Source: Mycolicibacterium thermoresistibile
Lineage (GTDB): Bacteria > Actinomycetota > Actinomycetes > Mycobacteriales > Mycobacteriaceae
Assembly (NCBI RefSeq): GCF_900187065.1
Contig: NZ_LT906483.1
Location: forward strand, 4,278,001-4,342,000
Length of the DNA: 64,000 bases
Direction of reading: 5' to 3'
Below the pieces are notes generated by a model. The model made no database searches. It was not told the DNA's origin and saw only the letters and a list, made by a program, of their open reading frames with translations. Shown here piece after piece: positions 33,727-43,005 of the stretch. A program made the translations under genes and the position numbers. The number at the start of each line of letters is the position of its first letter. The first letter of the stretch is position 1.

Positions 33727-34637
33727 GACTTCGCCTCCTTGGCGCCATCTTCCAGGAAGTCGATCGTGAGGCGGTTGAACTCGTCGAACTTCTCCACCTG
33801 AGCCCAGTGACCGCACTGCCCGAAGACGTGCAGCTGCACCCGGGGGATCTGTTTGAGCGCCACCAGCGCGCCGTCGAGCGGGTTGACCCGATCCTCACGA
33901 CCCCAGATCAGCAGTACCCGTTGCCGCAGCTTGTACGCGTCGCGCCACATCATGCCGAGCTCGAAATCGGGACCCATGAACGATTTGCCCATGGCCCGGG
34001 TGGCGGCCAGCGACTCCGGCGTGGCGGCGATCGCGAACCGCTCGTCGATCAGTTCCTCGGTGATCAGGCTCTGGTCGTAGACCATGATCCGCAGGAACGC
34101 CTCGAGGTTCTCACGGGTGGGTTCGGCGTTGAACCGGGCCAGCAGTTTGACGCCCTCGGTCGGATCCGGCGCGAACATGTTCACGCTCAGACCGCCGGGA
34201 CCCATCAGCACCAGCCGCCCGGCCCGCTTCGGGTGGTCCAGCGCGAACCGCACCGCGGTCCCGCCGCCCAGCGAGTTGCCGACCAGATCGGCGCGTTCGA
34301 TGCCGAGGTGGTCGAACAGCGCCAGCAGGGCCGTGGCGCTGTAGCGGTTGTACTGCTCGTGTTCGGTGTGCTTGTCGGAGTGGCCGTACCCGGGCTGATC
34401 CACCGCGATCACGTGGAAGTGCCGGGCCAGCACGGCGATGTTGCGGCCGAAGTTGGACCAGCTCGACGCGCCCGGCCCGCCGCCGTGCAGCAGCACCACC
34501 TTCTGCGCGTGGCCGATCCCGGCCTCGTGGTAGTGCAACCGCATATCCCGGTCGCCGGCCTTCACCTCGGCGTAACGGGACGTCGACTCGAAGGTGATCT
34601 CGACCTGGTTCTCGGCTTCTTGGATGTAGGAAGTCAT
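33723..34637 (-). CDS. hsaD: HsaD, meta-cleavage product hydrolase
   Basis: Alpha/beta hydrolase of 304 residues that splits 4,9-DSHA into HIP and a C5 dienoate. It has the oxyanion region LLHGGGPGASSWSNFG, nucleophile elbow GNSLGGG, acid in GREDRVNP and catalytic histidine in FGQCGHWAQVEK, so the triad is complete. It follows hsaA by 11 bp and overlaps hsaC by 4 bp. Confidence 0.95.
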   Translation of the reverse strand: MTSYIQEAENQVEITFESTSRYAEVKAGDRDMRLHYHEAGIGHAQKVVLLHGGGPGASSWSNFGRNIAVLARHFHVIAVDQPGYGHSDKHTEHEQYNRYSATALLALFDHLGIERADLVGNSLGGGTAVRFALDHPKRAGRLVLMGPGGLSVNMFAPDPTEGVKLLARFNAEPTRENLEAFLRIMVYDQSLITEELIDERFAIAATPESLAATRAMGKSFMGPDFELGMMWRDAYKLRQRVLLIWGREDRVNPLDGALVALKQIPRVQLHVFGQCGHWAQVEKFDEFNRLTIDFLEDGAKEAKS

Positions 34638-34648
34638 CAGGTCCCCGT

Positions 34649-35833
34649 CTAAACCATCGTGTCCTGGGGCGGCAGGCCGAACTCGTGGTTGCCGAAGATC
34701 AGGTAGGCGCGTTCCGGATCGTTGGCGGCGTGCACCCGGCCGGCGTGCGCGTCACGCCAGAACCGCTGGATCGGCGCGGTGTTCTGCAGCGCCGTCGCGC
34801 CGGAGGCCTCGAACAGCCGGTCGATCGAGGCGATCGCGCGGCCGGTGGCGCGCACCTGGTCGCGCCGGGCGCGGGCCCGCAGCTCGAACGGGATCTCCTT
34901 ACCGGCCTTCAGCAGCGCGTACTCGTCGCCGACATTGCCGATCAGCTGCCGCCAGGCGGCGTCGATGTCGCTGGCCGCCTCGGCGATCCGGATCTTGGCG
35001 AACGGGTCGTCCTTGGCCTTCTCACCGGCGTAGGCCGCCCGCACCCGCTTGCCCTGATGTTCGACGTGCGCCTGGTAGGCGCCGTAGGCCATCCCGACGA
35101 TGGGCGCCGAGATGGTGGTGGGATGCACGGTGCCCCAAGGCATCCTGTACACCGGCGCGGTGTTGGTCCGATAGCCGCCGGCGGTGCCGTCGTTCATCGC
35201 CTTGTAGGACAGGAACCGGTGCCGGGGCACGAAGACGTCCTTGACGACGATCGTGTTGCTGCCGGTGCCGCGCAGCCCGACCACATGCCAGACATCGTCG
35301 ATCGTGTAGTCGGTGTTGGGGATCAGGAAGCTGCCGAAGTCGACCGGCCGGCCGTCCTTGATCACCGGCCCGCCGACGAACGTCCAGGTGGCGTGGTCGC
35401 ATCCGGAGGACCACTGCCAGGCCCCGCTGACCAGGTAGCCGCCGTCCACGACCTGACCGGAACCCATCGGCGCGTAGGAGGACGACACCCGCACCGACGG
35501 GTCGTCACCCCAGACGTCCTCCTGGGCCTGCTGGTCGAACAGCGCCAGATGCCAGTTGTGCACCCCGATGATCGAGGCCACCCAGCCGGTGGACCCGCAG
35601 GCGCTGGCCAGCCGCCGCACGGCCTCGTAGAACAGGGTGGGATCGCACTGCATACCGCCCCACTGTTCGGGCTGCAGCAGCTTGAAGAACCCGATCTCCT
35701 CCAGTTCCTCGACGGTTTCGTCAGGCAGACGGCGCAGTTCCTCGGTCTTGGCGGCCCGTTCCCGCAGTCGCGGCAACAAGTCGTCGATACCGGCCAACAC
35801 AGCCTGCACATCGCGCTGTTCAATAGACGTCAC
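34649..35833 (-). CDS. hsaA: HsaA, oxygenase of the 3-HSA hydroxylase
   Basis: Flavin-dependent monooxygenase of 394 residues with acyl-CoA-dehydrogenase fold (Rv3570c). Landmarks are FKLLQPEQWGGMQCDP, WQWSSGCDHATW and GTGSNTIVVKDVFVPRHR. With HsaB it hydroxylates 3-HSA to the catechol. GTG start behind GGGAGG. It is the first gene of the leftward operon and faces kshB across two KstR operators. Confidence 0.95.
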   Translation of the reverse strand: MTSIEQRDVQAVLAGIDDLLPRLRERAAKTEELRRLPDETVEELEEIGFFKLLQPEQWGGMQCDPTLFYEAVRRLASACGSTGWVASIIGVHNWHLALFDQQAQEDVWGDDPSVRVSSSYAPMGSGQVVDGGYLVSGAWQWSSGCDHATWTFVGGPVIKDGRPVDFGSFLIPNTDYTIDDVWHVVGLRGTGSNTIVVKDVFVPRHRFLSYKAMNDGTAGGYRTNTAPVYRMPWGTVHPTTISAPIVGMAYGAYQAHVEHQGKRVRAAYAGEKAKDDPFAKIRIAEAASDIDAAWRQLIGNVGDEYALLKAGKEIPFELRARARRDQVRATGRAIASIDRLFEASGATALQNTAPIQRFWRDAHAGRVHAANDPERAYLIFGNHEFGLPPQDTMV

Positions 35834-35871
35834 GGATTGCCTCCCGGGGAGTACGGACCTAGGACTGAGAT

Positions 35872-35885
35872 TAGAACACGTTACG
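35872..35885. promoter_or_regulatory. KstR operator, hsaA side (one mismatch)
   Basis: TAGAACACGTTACG matches TNNAACNNGTTNNA except for the last base. It lies 39 bp upstream of the hsaA start. Confidence 0.7.
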
Positions 35886-35939
35886 ATTCGTGTCGAGAAG
35901 CGCGTTCCTGCAGCGGCTAGACCAGCGCAATCGCAATTC

Positions 35940-35953
35940 TGTAACCTGTTCTA
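35940..35953. promoter_or_regulatory. KstR operator, kshB side
   Basis: TGTAACCTGTTCTA is a perfect match to TNNAACNNGTTNNA, 27 bp upstream of the kshB GTG. Confidence 0.85.
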
Positions 35954-35980
35954 GTTATCGCAGGAAGGAGTGTCGCCGAC

Positions 35981-37048
35981 GTGACCGACGAACCACTCGG
36001 GAGCCACGTGCTCGAATTGCAGGTGGCCGAGGTCGTCGAGGAAACCGCGGACGCCCGGTCGCTGGTGTTCACGGTGCCCGACGGCGTCGACATTCCGCCC
36101 GAACGCCTGCGCTACGCGCCCGGACAGTTTCTCACCCTACGGGTGCCCAGTGACCGGACCGGTTCGGTGGCACGGTGCTATTCGCTGTGCAGCTCACCGT
36201 TCACCGGTGATCCGATGACGGTGACCGTCAAACGCACCGAGGACGGCTATGCGTCCAACTGGTTGTGCGACAACGCGCATCCGGGCATGCGCATCCATGT
36301 GCTGGCGCCGTCGGGCACCTTCGTGCCCAAATCGCTGGACGCGGACTTCCTGCTGCTCGCCGCCGGCAGCGGCATCACGCCGATGATGGCGATCTGCAAA
36401 TCGGCGCTCGCCGAGGGTTCCGGTCAGGTGGTGCTGGTCTACGCCAACCGCGACGAGAACTCGGTCATCTTCAGCGCGGCGCTGCGGGATCTGGCGGCCA
36501 AGTATCCCGACCGGCTCACGGTCGTGCACTGGCTGGAGTCGGTGCAGGGTCTGCCGACGGTCGCCGCGCTGACCGGGCTGGTCCGCCCGTACGCCGCCCA
36601 TGACGCGTTCATCTGCGGTCCCGCACCGTTCATGGCCGCCGCCGAGGAGGCGCTCACCAACGTCGGCGCACCCGCCGACCGCATCCACATCGAGGTCTTC
36701 AAATCGCTGGAGTCCGATCCGTTCGCGACGGTCGTCGTCGACTACGACGAAGCCGGCGAGGGCGGCGAGGGTCCGGCCACCGCGATCGTCACCCTCGACG
36801 GTCAGACCCATGAGGTCACCTGGCCGCGCAGCGCCAAACTGCTCGACGTGCTGCTCGACAAGGGCCTCGACGCGCCGTTCTCGTGCCGCGAAGGTCACTG
36901 CGGCGCATGCGCCGTCGTCAAGAAGAGCGGTGAGGTCGAGATGGAGGTCAACGACGTGCTCGAGCAGTCCGACCTAGACGAGGGTCTGATCCTGGGGTGT
37001 CAGGCCCGGCCGCTCTCGGATTCCGTCGAAGTCACCTACGACGAGTAG
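35981..37048 (+). CDS. kshB: KshB, reductase of 3-ketosteroid 9-alpha-hydroxylase
   Basis: Protein of 355 residues. A ferredoxin-NADP reductase module (flavin motif ARCYSLCSSP, nucleotide site AAGSGITPMM and CGPAPFM) is followed by a plant-type [2Fe-2S] domain with SCREGHCGACAV and the fourth cysteine in ILGCQA. It passes electrons to KshA for 9-alpha hydroxylation, which opens ring B. GTG start behind CAGGAAGGAG. Position and length equal Rv3571. Confidence 0.95.
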   Translation: MTDEPLGSHVLELQVAEVVEETADARSLVFTVPDGVDIPPERLRYAPGQFLTLRVPSDRTGSVARCYSLCSSPFTGDPMTVTVKRTEDGYASNWLCDNAHPGMRIHVLAPSGTFVPKSLDADFLLLAAGSGITPMMAICKSALAEGSGQVVLVYANRDENSVIFSAALRDLAAKYPDRLTVVHWLESVQGLPTVAALTGLVRPYAAHDAFICGPAPFMAAAEEALTNVGAPADRIHIEVFKSLESDPFATVVVDYDEAGEGGEGPATAIVTLDGQTHEVTWPRSAKLLDVLLDKGLDAPFSCREGHCGACAVVKKSGEVEMEVNDVLEQSDLDEGLILGCQARPLSDSVEVTYDE

Positions 37049-37084
37049 GCCCCGGCTAGCATTCGGCCCACGAAGGGAGCATCT

Positions 37085-37630
37085 GTGAGGCAGTTCGCCG
37101 GAGTCTGGGCACTGTCGGCGGCCACGTGGTTGACGCTGGCCCTGATCACGCCCGCCGCCCCCGCATCGGCCGCGATCGACACCGCACACGTGTCGTTCCC
37201 GGTTCCCGGGGGGAGCGTCGAAGTGCACACCACCGCCAACTGTGTGCTCGCCGAGAACCAGTGCCATTTCACCGCGTCGGCCAACATGCTGACCCCGGAC
37301 GGCCCGACCGGGTTCCCGCCGGATCTGTGGGCCCGGCAGACCACCACGCTGCGGTCCATGGATCGGTTGAACTATCTGGGCGACACCCATTTCGTCGGGG
37401 AGAACACCCGGATGTTCAAGAGCATCGGGCCGATCGAGTTCACCACGATCTATTTCGGCGCCGGCCCGGTGGAGAAGTACCGGCTGTCCGGCACCACCCG
37501 CACCGTGCACTGGCAGACCGGGCAGCCCAAGACCGACGCCGACTACATCGTGTGCTCACACATCCAGGTGGTGTACAACGGCGTGAACATCACCACCCCG
37601 GACGCCTGCGCGCAGACGACCTACAGCTGA
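37085..37630 (+). CDS. Secreted conserved protein (Rv3572 type)
   Basis: Protein of 181 residues with a signal peptide (TWLTLALITPAAPASA, cleavage near ASA) and a mature domain holding four cysteines (CVLAENQC, VCSHI, DACA) that could form two disulfides. It follows kshB by 36 bp, like Rv3572. The start is a GTG behind GAAGGGAGC. Function unknown; an envelope protein expressed with the sterol genes is the most that can be said. Confidence 0.75.
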   Translation: MRQFAGVWALSAATWLTLALITPAAPASAAIDTAHVSFPVPGGSVEVHTTANCVLAENQCHFTASANMLTPDGPTGFPPDLWARQTTTLRSMDRLNYLGDTHFVGENTRMFKSIGPIEFTTIYFGAGPVEKYRLSGTTRTVHWQTGQPKTDADYIVCSHIQVVYNGVNITTPDACAQTTYS

Positions 37631-37654
37631 GCTGCCTCACTCAAGACCCTCAGC

Positions 37655-38068
37655 TCACTCAAAACGAAGGGCTCCGGCGCCCCACGGGACGACGTCCACC
37701 TCCGGGCCGTAGCTGAATTCGTCGCCGCGCAGATAATCCCCGGATACGGTGACCGTCTTGACAACTTCACCGTCGAGCTCGAACACCAGCAGACTGCCCG
37801 ACTGGTGACGGTCGGCGGAGATCACCGGCTGCCCCACGTGTTCCTCGATCACCTCACGGCGGGTGTACTCGTTGAACAGATGTACCTCGTCCCAGTCGAA
37901 CTCCGTGAGGTCGCGGAGCGGTGCGGACTGCCCGCGATCCTTCAGATCGCCGAGCTTTGTCTCGAGCGGATCGTCGGCGACGATCACACCGCAGCCCTGC
38001 ACCGCGAGCGCGAGCACGATCACGATCAGCCAGCGCGGCACCCACCGATGACGCCCCAGACCGGTCAT
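37655..38068 (-). CDS. Lipoprotein, second of a tandem paralogous pair
   Basis: Protein of 137 residues beginning MTGLGRHRWVPRWLIVIVLA with a lipobox-like AVQGC. The mature part shares RDLTEFDWDEVHLFNE, a LLVFELDG strand, SGDYLRGDE and the ending VVPWGAGAL with the gene upstream. The ATG overlaps that gene's stop (ATGA); an in-frame start 27 bp further upstream is less likely. Together with the neighbour it may shield the cell surface from the DUF6973-like protein; this is inferred only from gene order. Confidence 0.7.
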   Translation of the reverse strand: MTGLGRHRWVPRWLIVIVLALAVQGCGVIVADDPLETKLGDLKDRGQSAPLRDLTEFDWDEVHLFNEYTRREVIEEHVGQPVISADRHQSGSLLVFELDGEVVKTVTVSGDYLRGDEFSYGPEVDVVPWGAGALRFE

Positions 38069-38478
38069 TGCAGCCTCAGCGCACCCGCACCCCACGGGAC
38101 GACCGCCACGTCCGACGTCCAGGTCGGTTTGTCGGCCCGCAGGTAGTCGCCGGTGATGCTGAGCACGTTGACGATCGAGCCGTCCTTCTCGAAAACCAAC
38201 AGACTGCTCGACGACTCCCAGTACTTGTCCTTCAGTACCGGCGCGCCGACCACCTGCTCGACCCGGTCCCGCGACGCCCCCTCATTGAACAGATGCACTT
38301 CATCCCAGTCGAAATCGGTCAGATCCCGCAGCATGGCCGGCTGCCCGCTGTCCAGCACCTCGCCGAGCTCACCGTTGAGTGGGTGACCGAAAGTGATATC
38401 CGCCGACGGCCTAATCAAGCCACACCCAACCAATGCGCAGAACAGCACTGCACCGATGAGGACACGAACCAACGCCAT
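38065..38478 (-). CDS. Lipoprotein, first of a tandem paralogous pair
   Basis: Protein of 137 residues with signal sequence VLIGAVLFCALVGC (lipobox LVGC). It shares RDLTDFDWDEVHLFNE, LLVFEKDG, TGDYLRAD and VVPWGAGAL with its downstream paralogue. The fold pattern (helix, WDxVxxF, VG, long strand) is reminiscent of BamE/SmpA-like lipoproteins. It lies 47 bp after the WXG/DUF6973-like gene on the same strand. AAGCGG-AGAGGAG precedes the ATG. Candidate immunity protein. Confidence 0.7.
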   Translation of the reverse strand: MALVRVLIGAVLFCALVGCGLIRPSADITFGHPLNGELGEVLDSGQPAMLRDLTDFDWDEVHLFNEGASRDRVEQVVGAPVLKDKYWESSSSLLVFEKDGSIVNVLSITGDYLRADKPTWTSDVAVVPWGAGALRLQ

Positions 38479-38525
38479 GTCTAACTCCTCTCGAAGCGGT
38501 CATCTGACCGACCAGCAATCTCTCA

Positions 38526-39746
38526 TCATCCGATCTCGTACCCTCCGTGTGGATTTGGCTGACCAGCGGGAGTCGGTATCTGACCATCGACCGGAGCGCT
38601 CCTACTCGAATCGCCGGTCGACTCCGGCGTGATCCGGTCACTCCATTCCAGCCCCTGCCCGTCCGGCCGGACGACCACAGTGTCGCCGTTGCGCACCGCC
38701 TGCTCCACGAGGTCGGCAAGCTCATCCTTGGAGGCATCCGGGTTGGCGACCGCTAAGTTGCGGCCCACCTCGTTGTTGAAGAGGTCCATCGCCTCACTGG
38801 CGGCATAGTTACGCGGAATCCCCTCGTGCGCGGTGGCGAACTTCTCGGCCCACTCGTCACCGAAGCGCTGTGTCATCAGCGCATTCCAATAGGCATGGCG
38901 GAAGGCGTCGTTGTGGTTGTCGATCTCTCTGCCCTCCGGCGGCGGGAAGCGCTTGTTGGCTTCCTCCCTCGCCTGCTCAACGATCTGTTGCATATCACGC
39001 TGACCGAACAGACCCAGTTCGTCCATCATGCGACCCTCGGTGGCCGTCATCTCTTTCGAACCGGTCAACATGCCCACCAGCCCGCCGGACTTCCACTCGA
39101 TGACTCCGTCCGGATCCTCGCCGACCTGGTAATCCCGCATGATCTCCTCGAGCCGGCGGTCCCGTTCCGCTTCGGCCGGGTCCTCATCCTCGTGCTCGGG
39201 TTCCTCTCCCGGCGCCTCGCCGGCCGGCTGCTCGGGCAACCCGCCGCCGAACTTCTGCTCGCTCAGTTGCCGGTACTCCTCGCCGATCCGGGTCAACTCG
39301 GCGCCGATCTGGCTCAGATCACCGCTGCTGCGCCGGACGATACCGGTGATCTCGCCGAGACCCTGCGCCACGATCGGCCACAGCATCCGCTCGCCGACGG
39401 TTCCGGTGGGTAATGCGGCGGCCGCGGTGGTCACCGCCTGACGTATCGACTCGAGGTCGCGCCGACCGGCCGAGACGACCTCGGCAGCGCTGTCGACCTG
39501 CGCGCGAAGCCGCACGTCGAGGGCAGCGAGCCCGCCGAGCACCCCGATCATCTCGGAGTTGACCGCTCCGTAGGCATCGGCGGCGGTACCGGTCCAGACG
39601 TCCCCCGGCGCTGCGGTTTGCGCCTCGGCCTGCAGCCGGTGGAACAGGGCACTGTGATCGAAGCGCTCACCGGTTCGGGGCGTGCCCTCACCGAAGGTCG
39701 CGCGGGCCGCTGACCACGTCGTCAGGAAGGCGGCGAGCGCGCTCAC
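38526..39746 (-). CDS. WXG-like secreted effector candidate with DUF6973-like C-terminal domain
   Basis: Protein of 406 residues. Residues 1-160 are alpha-helical with GDVWTGTAADAYGAVN (W-x-G turn), resembling the N-terminal domain of ESX substrates. An acidic linker (EEPEHEDEDPAEAERDRR) follows. The C-terminal part has NHNDAFRHAYWNALMTQRFG, TAHEG and AMDLFNNEVGRNLA, a set of conserved His/Asp/Asn residues that I associate with the DUF6973 domain of bacterial surface and polymorphic toxins. GTG start; a 7-codon ATG frame ends over it (GGTGA). Two paralogous lipoproteins follow. No sec signal is seen. Confidence 0.65.
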   Translation of the reverse strand: MSALAAFLTTWSAARATFGEGTPRTGERFDHSALFHRLQAEAQTAAPGDVWTGTAADAYGAVNSEMIGVLGGLAALDVRLRAQVDSAAEVVSAGRRDLESIRQAVTTAAAALPTGTVGERMLWPIVAQGLGEITGIVRRSSGDLSQIGAELTRIGEEYRQLSEQKFGGGLPEQPAGEAPGEEPEHEDEDPAEAERDRRLEEIMRDYQVGEDPDGVIEWKSGGLVGMLTGSKEMTATEGRMMDELGLFGQRDMQQIVEQAREEANKRFPPPEGREIDNHNDAFRHAYWNALMTQRFGDEWAEKFATAHEGIPRNYAASEAMDLFNNEVGRNLAVANPDASKDELADLVEQAVRNGDTVVVRPDGQGLEWSDRITPESTGDSSRSAPVDGQIPTPAGQPNPHGGYEIG

Positions 39747-39831
39747 CAGAGCACCAGCCGGGTCATTCGATCATTATCACCGAGCCCACTCAGGCCCCGG
39801 TACACGAATTTGACGGCCGAGCGCGGTCAGC

Positions 39832-41940
39832 TCAGCGTGGCAGGCCGAGCAACCGCTCGCCGGCGAGGGTGAGCAGGATCTGCTCGGTGCCGCCGGCGAT
39901 CGTCAGGCAGCGGGCGTTGAGGAAGGTGTGCACGGTCGGGTTGTGCACCACGCCGGCGCCGTCGGACAGTTCCATCCGGAACTCGGACAGCTCCTGGCGG
40001 TGGCGCACCCCGATCAGCTTGCGGGCACTCGACTCGGCGCCCGGATCCTGCCCGCCGACCGCCTTCTGCGCGATGCGCTGGTCGAGCAGCGAACCGACCT
40101 GGGCGGACACGATCAGGCCGCCCAGCCGATCCTGTTCGGCCACATCGAGTTCGAGGTCGGTGACGGTGCGCAGCAACTCCTCCATCGGATTACCCAGCGC
40201 CGTGCCCTGGGCCATCGCCACCCGTTCGTTGGCCAGCGTGGTGCGGGCCAGCCGCCAGCCGTCGTTGACCTGCCCGACGACCATCTCGTCGGGTACGAAG
40301 ACCTCGTCGAAGAACACCTCGTTGAACAGTTCGTCGCCGGTGATCTCGCGCAGCGGGCGGATCTCGATGCCCGGCGACTTCATGTCCACCAGGAAATAGG
40401 TGATGCCCTTGTGTTTCGGCGCATCCGGGTCGGTGCGGGCCAGGCACACACCCCAGTCCGCCTTGTGCGCCGCCGAGGTCCACACCTTCTGGCCGGTCAG
40501 GCGCCAGCCGCCGTCGACGCGAACCGCCTTGGTGCGCAGCGCGGCCAGGTCCGAACCCGCACCCGGCTCGCTGAACAACTGGCACCATTCCAGCTCGCCG
40601 CGCAGGGTCGGCGAGACGAACCGCTCGATCTGCTCGGGGCTGCCGTGCGAGAGGATCGTCGGCACCGCCCACCAACCGATCACCAGGTCCGGCCGCTCCA
40701 CCCCCGCGGCGGCCAGCTCCTGATCGATCAACAGCTGCTCCGCCGGGGAGGCGTCGCGGCCGTACGGCCTGGGCCAGTGCGGCGCCTGCAGCCCGGCGTC
40801 GGCGAGGGCGGCCTGGCGCTTCTCCACCGGCAGGGCGGCGACGTCGGCGACCAGGCTGCGGATCTCCGGCCGCAGATGCTCCACGGACTCCAGATCGATG
40901 CGCAGTTCGCGGCGTACCCCCCGCTGAGTCAACGCCGCGACCCGCCGCAGCCACCGCGGCCGGCCGCCCAGGAACTGGGCGATCCCGTATGCCCGCCGCA
41001 GGTACAGGTGCGCGTCGTGTTCCCAGGTGATGCCGATGCCGCCGAGCACCTGGATGCAGTCCTTGGAGTTGGCCTGTGCGGCGTCGATCCCGGCGGCGGC
41101 CGCGACCGCCGCGGCGATCGACAACTGGTCGTCGTCGTACTCTGCCGCGGCGCGGGCGGCGTCGGCCGCCGCCACCGAGATCTGCTCCGAACGCAGCAGC
41201 ATCTCGGCGCACATGTGCTTGACCGCCTGGAAGCGGCCGATCGGCTGGCCGAACTGCTCACGCACCTTCGCATACTCGGTGGCGGTGTGCAGCAGCCACC
41301 GGCTGATCCCCGCGGCCTCGGCGGCCAGCACGGTGGCCGCCAGATCCTCGAACCGCTGGGACGGGATCGACAGCTGCTGGGCCGCAACCGAATCGAGGGA
41401 GACCCGGGCCAGCGGCCGGGAGAAGTCCGTCGCCTCCAGCGGTTCCAGGGTGACACCGTCGGCGGCGGCGTCGACCAGCACCCAGCCCGCCGTCCCGGCC
41501 GGCAGCAGCAGCACTCCGGCCGGATCGGCCCCCAGCACATACGGCACGGTGCCCGAGGCCCGTCCGTCCGCGAAGCGCACCTCCCCGCCCAATGCGACCC
41601 CGGCCGTCCGCTGCCCGGCGGCGAACGCCTCGAGCAGCTCGGGGTCCGACACCGTCAGGGTGGCCAGCGCCGTGGTCGCGACCGGCCCGGGCACCAACGC
41701 GGCCGCGGCCTCGTCGACCATCGCGCACAGGTCGGCGATGGTGCCGCCGGCGCCGCCGTGTTCCTCGGCGACGGCGACGCCGAACGTGCCCAGCTCGGCG
41801 AACCCGGCGAACGGGCCGCGCCAGCTGTCCGGGCGCCCACGCTCGACCTCACGCACCGCGGACACCGTCCCGGCGCTCGTTGCCCAGCTACGGACCAGCT
41901 CGCGGGCGGCGGACTGCTCATCAGTGGTGGTCGATGACAC
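39832..41940 (-). CDS. fadE34: Fused double acyl-CoA dehydrogenase FadE34 (ChsE3)
   Basis: Protein of 702 residues with two dehydrogenase modules. Residues 1-345 form a degenerate module ending in VLGGIGITWEHDAHLYLRRA. Residues 355-702 form a complete one with FSEPGAGSDLAALRT, KVWTSAAHKADW and TIAGGTEQILLTLAGERLLG. FadE34 dehydrogenates steroid acyl-CoAs with five-carbon side chains. GTG start 42 bp from a KstR operator; divergent from kstR as in Rv3573c/Rv3574. Confidence 0.93.
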   Translation of the reverse strand: MSSTTTDEQSAARELVRSWATSAGTVSAVREVERGRPDSWRGPFAGFAELGTFGVAVAEEHGGAGGTIADLCAMVDEAAAALVPGPVATTALATLTVSDPELLEAFAAGQRTAGVALGGEVRFADGRASGTVPYVLGADPAGVLLLPAGTAGWVLVDAAADGVTLEPLEATDFSRPLARVSLDSVAAQQLSIPSQRFEDLAATVLAAEAAGISRWLLHTATEYAKVREQFGQPIGRFQAVKHMCAEMLLRSEQISVAAADAARAAAEYDDDQLSIAAAVAAAAGIDAAQANSKDCIQVLGGIGITWEHDAHLYLRRAYGIAQFLGGRPRWLRRVAALTQRGVRRELRIDLESVEHLRPEIRSLVADVAALPVEKRQAALADAGLQAPHWPRPYGRDASPAEQLLIDQELAAAGVERPDLVIGWWAVPTILSHGSPEQIERFVSPTLRGELEWCQLFSEPGAGSDLAALRTKAVRVDGGWRLTGQKVWTSAAHKADWGVCLARTDPDAPKHKGITYFLVDMKSPGIEIRPLREITGDELFNEVFFDEVFVPDEMVVGQVNDGWRLARTTLANERVAMAQGTALGNPMEELLRTVTDLELDVAEQDRLGGLIVSAQVGSLLDQRIAQKAVGGQDPGAESSARKLIGVRHRQELSEFRMELSDGAGVVHNPTVHTFLNARCLTIAGGTEQILLTLAGERLLGLPR

Positions 41941-41982
41941 CGTGGACTCCTAGCGTCGGGACGAGAAGGCGGCGCTTCTCAC

Positions 41983-41996
41983 TAGAACGTGTTCTA
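41983..41996. promoter_or_regulatory. KstR operator between fadE34 and kstR
   Basis: TAGAACGTGTTCTA matches TNNAACNNGTTNNA perfectly and is palindromic except at the two central bases. It lies in the divergent region so KstR can control fadE34 and itself. Confidence 0.9.
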
Positions 41997-42136
41997 ATAG
42001 TGCCAGCGGGTGGCAGTCAAGTCGATGCCAAGCCAGCTGGACACACCGGTGTTCTCGGGACCACGAAGGTGAGAACAACTCATCGTCATGCGTATCGTTT
42101 TCACCGGGCGCGCGAGATGAAGGAGCTTTCCGCCGG

Positions 42137-42877
42137 ATGTCGTCATCAACAGGCACCAACCCCGGGCGCGGGTCGGACTCGACGGGGTCGGAGACCAACG
42201 GCGCCGCCGCGACCGGTGCCGGTTCCGGGTCCACCGGGACCAGCCGCACACGTGGGCGCCAGGTGACGAACGTCGCGGTGCTCACCGACTCCGAGCTCGG
42301 CTCCGAGGCCCAGCGCGAGCGGCGTAAGCGCATCCTGGACGCCACGCTGGCCATCGCCTCCAAGGGCGGCTACGAGGCCGTCCAGATGCGGGCGGTGGCC
42401 GAGCGGGCCGACGTCGCGGTGGGGACGCTGTACCGGTACTTCCCGTCCAAGGTGCACCTTCTGGTGTCGGCGCTGGGCCGGGAGTTCGAGCGCATCGACG
42501 CCAAGACCGACCGCTCCACCCTGGTGGGCGACACCCCCTATGAGCGGCTCAACTTCATGGTGAGTCGGCTCAACCGGGCCATGCAGCGCAACCCGCTGCT
42601 GACCGAGGCGATGACGCGGGCTTTTGTGTTCGCCGACGCCTCCGCCGCCGGTGAGGTTGATCACGTCGGCCGGCTGATGGACTCGATGTTCGCACGCGCC
42701 ATGGCCGACGGCGAACCCACCGAGGACCAGTACCACATCGCCCGGGTGATCTCCGACGTCTGGCTGTCCAATCTGCTGGCCTGGCTGACCCGCCGGGCCT
42801 CTGCCACCGACGTGAGCAAACGGCTGGAGTTGGCTGTGCGGTTGCTCGTCGGCGACGGCAAGAACCCCAAGGTCTGA
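42137..42877 (+). CDS. kstR: TetR-family repressor KstR
   Basis: Regulator of 246 residues with helix-turn-helix AVAERADVAVGTLYRYFPSK and an effector domain ending DVWLSNLLAWLTRRAS. It is nearly identical to the M. tuberculosis protein from AVLTDSELGSEAQRERRKRI on. A Ser/Gly/Thr-rich N-terminal arm of about 45 residues precedes that, absent from the 199-residue Rv3574. AAGGAG 11 bp upstream supports the ATG at 42137; a GTG at 42263 would give the short form. Known ligands are CoA thioesters of oxidised cholestenone. Confidence 0.93.
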   Translation: MSSSTGTNPGRGSDSTGSETNGAAATGAGSGSTGTSRTRGRQVTNVAVLTDSELGSEAQRERRKRILDATLAIASKGGYEAVQMRAVAERADVAVGTLYRYFPSKVHLLVSALGREFERIDAKTDRSTLVGDTPYERLNFMVSRLNRAMQRNPLLTEAMTRAFVFADASAAGEVDHVGRLMDSMFARAMADGEPTEDQYHIARVISDVWLSNLLAWLTRRASATDVSKRLELAVRLLVGDGKNPKV

Positions 42878-43005
42878 GCCCTGCGGGTCGCCGGCCGGAC
42901 CCCCGGCTCTCCGGCGCCTCCCCACCCTCCGGGCCGTCGCCCGGCTCCGGTGAGCTTTCCCGAACTGTTCGCGGTGCGCGTTTAGTATTACCCTGCGCTA
43001 CAGTG

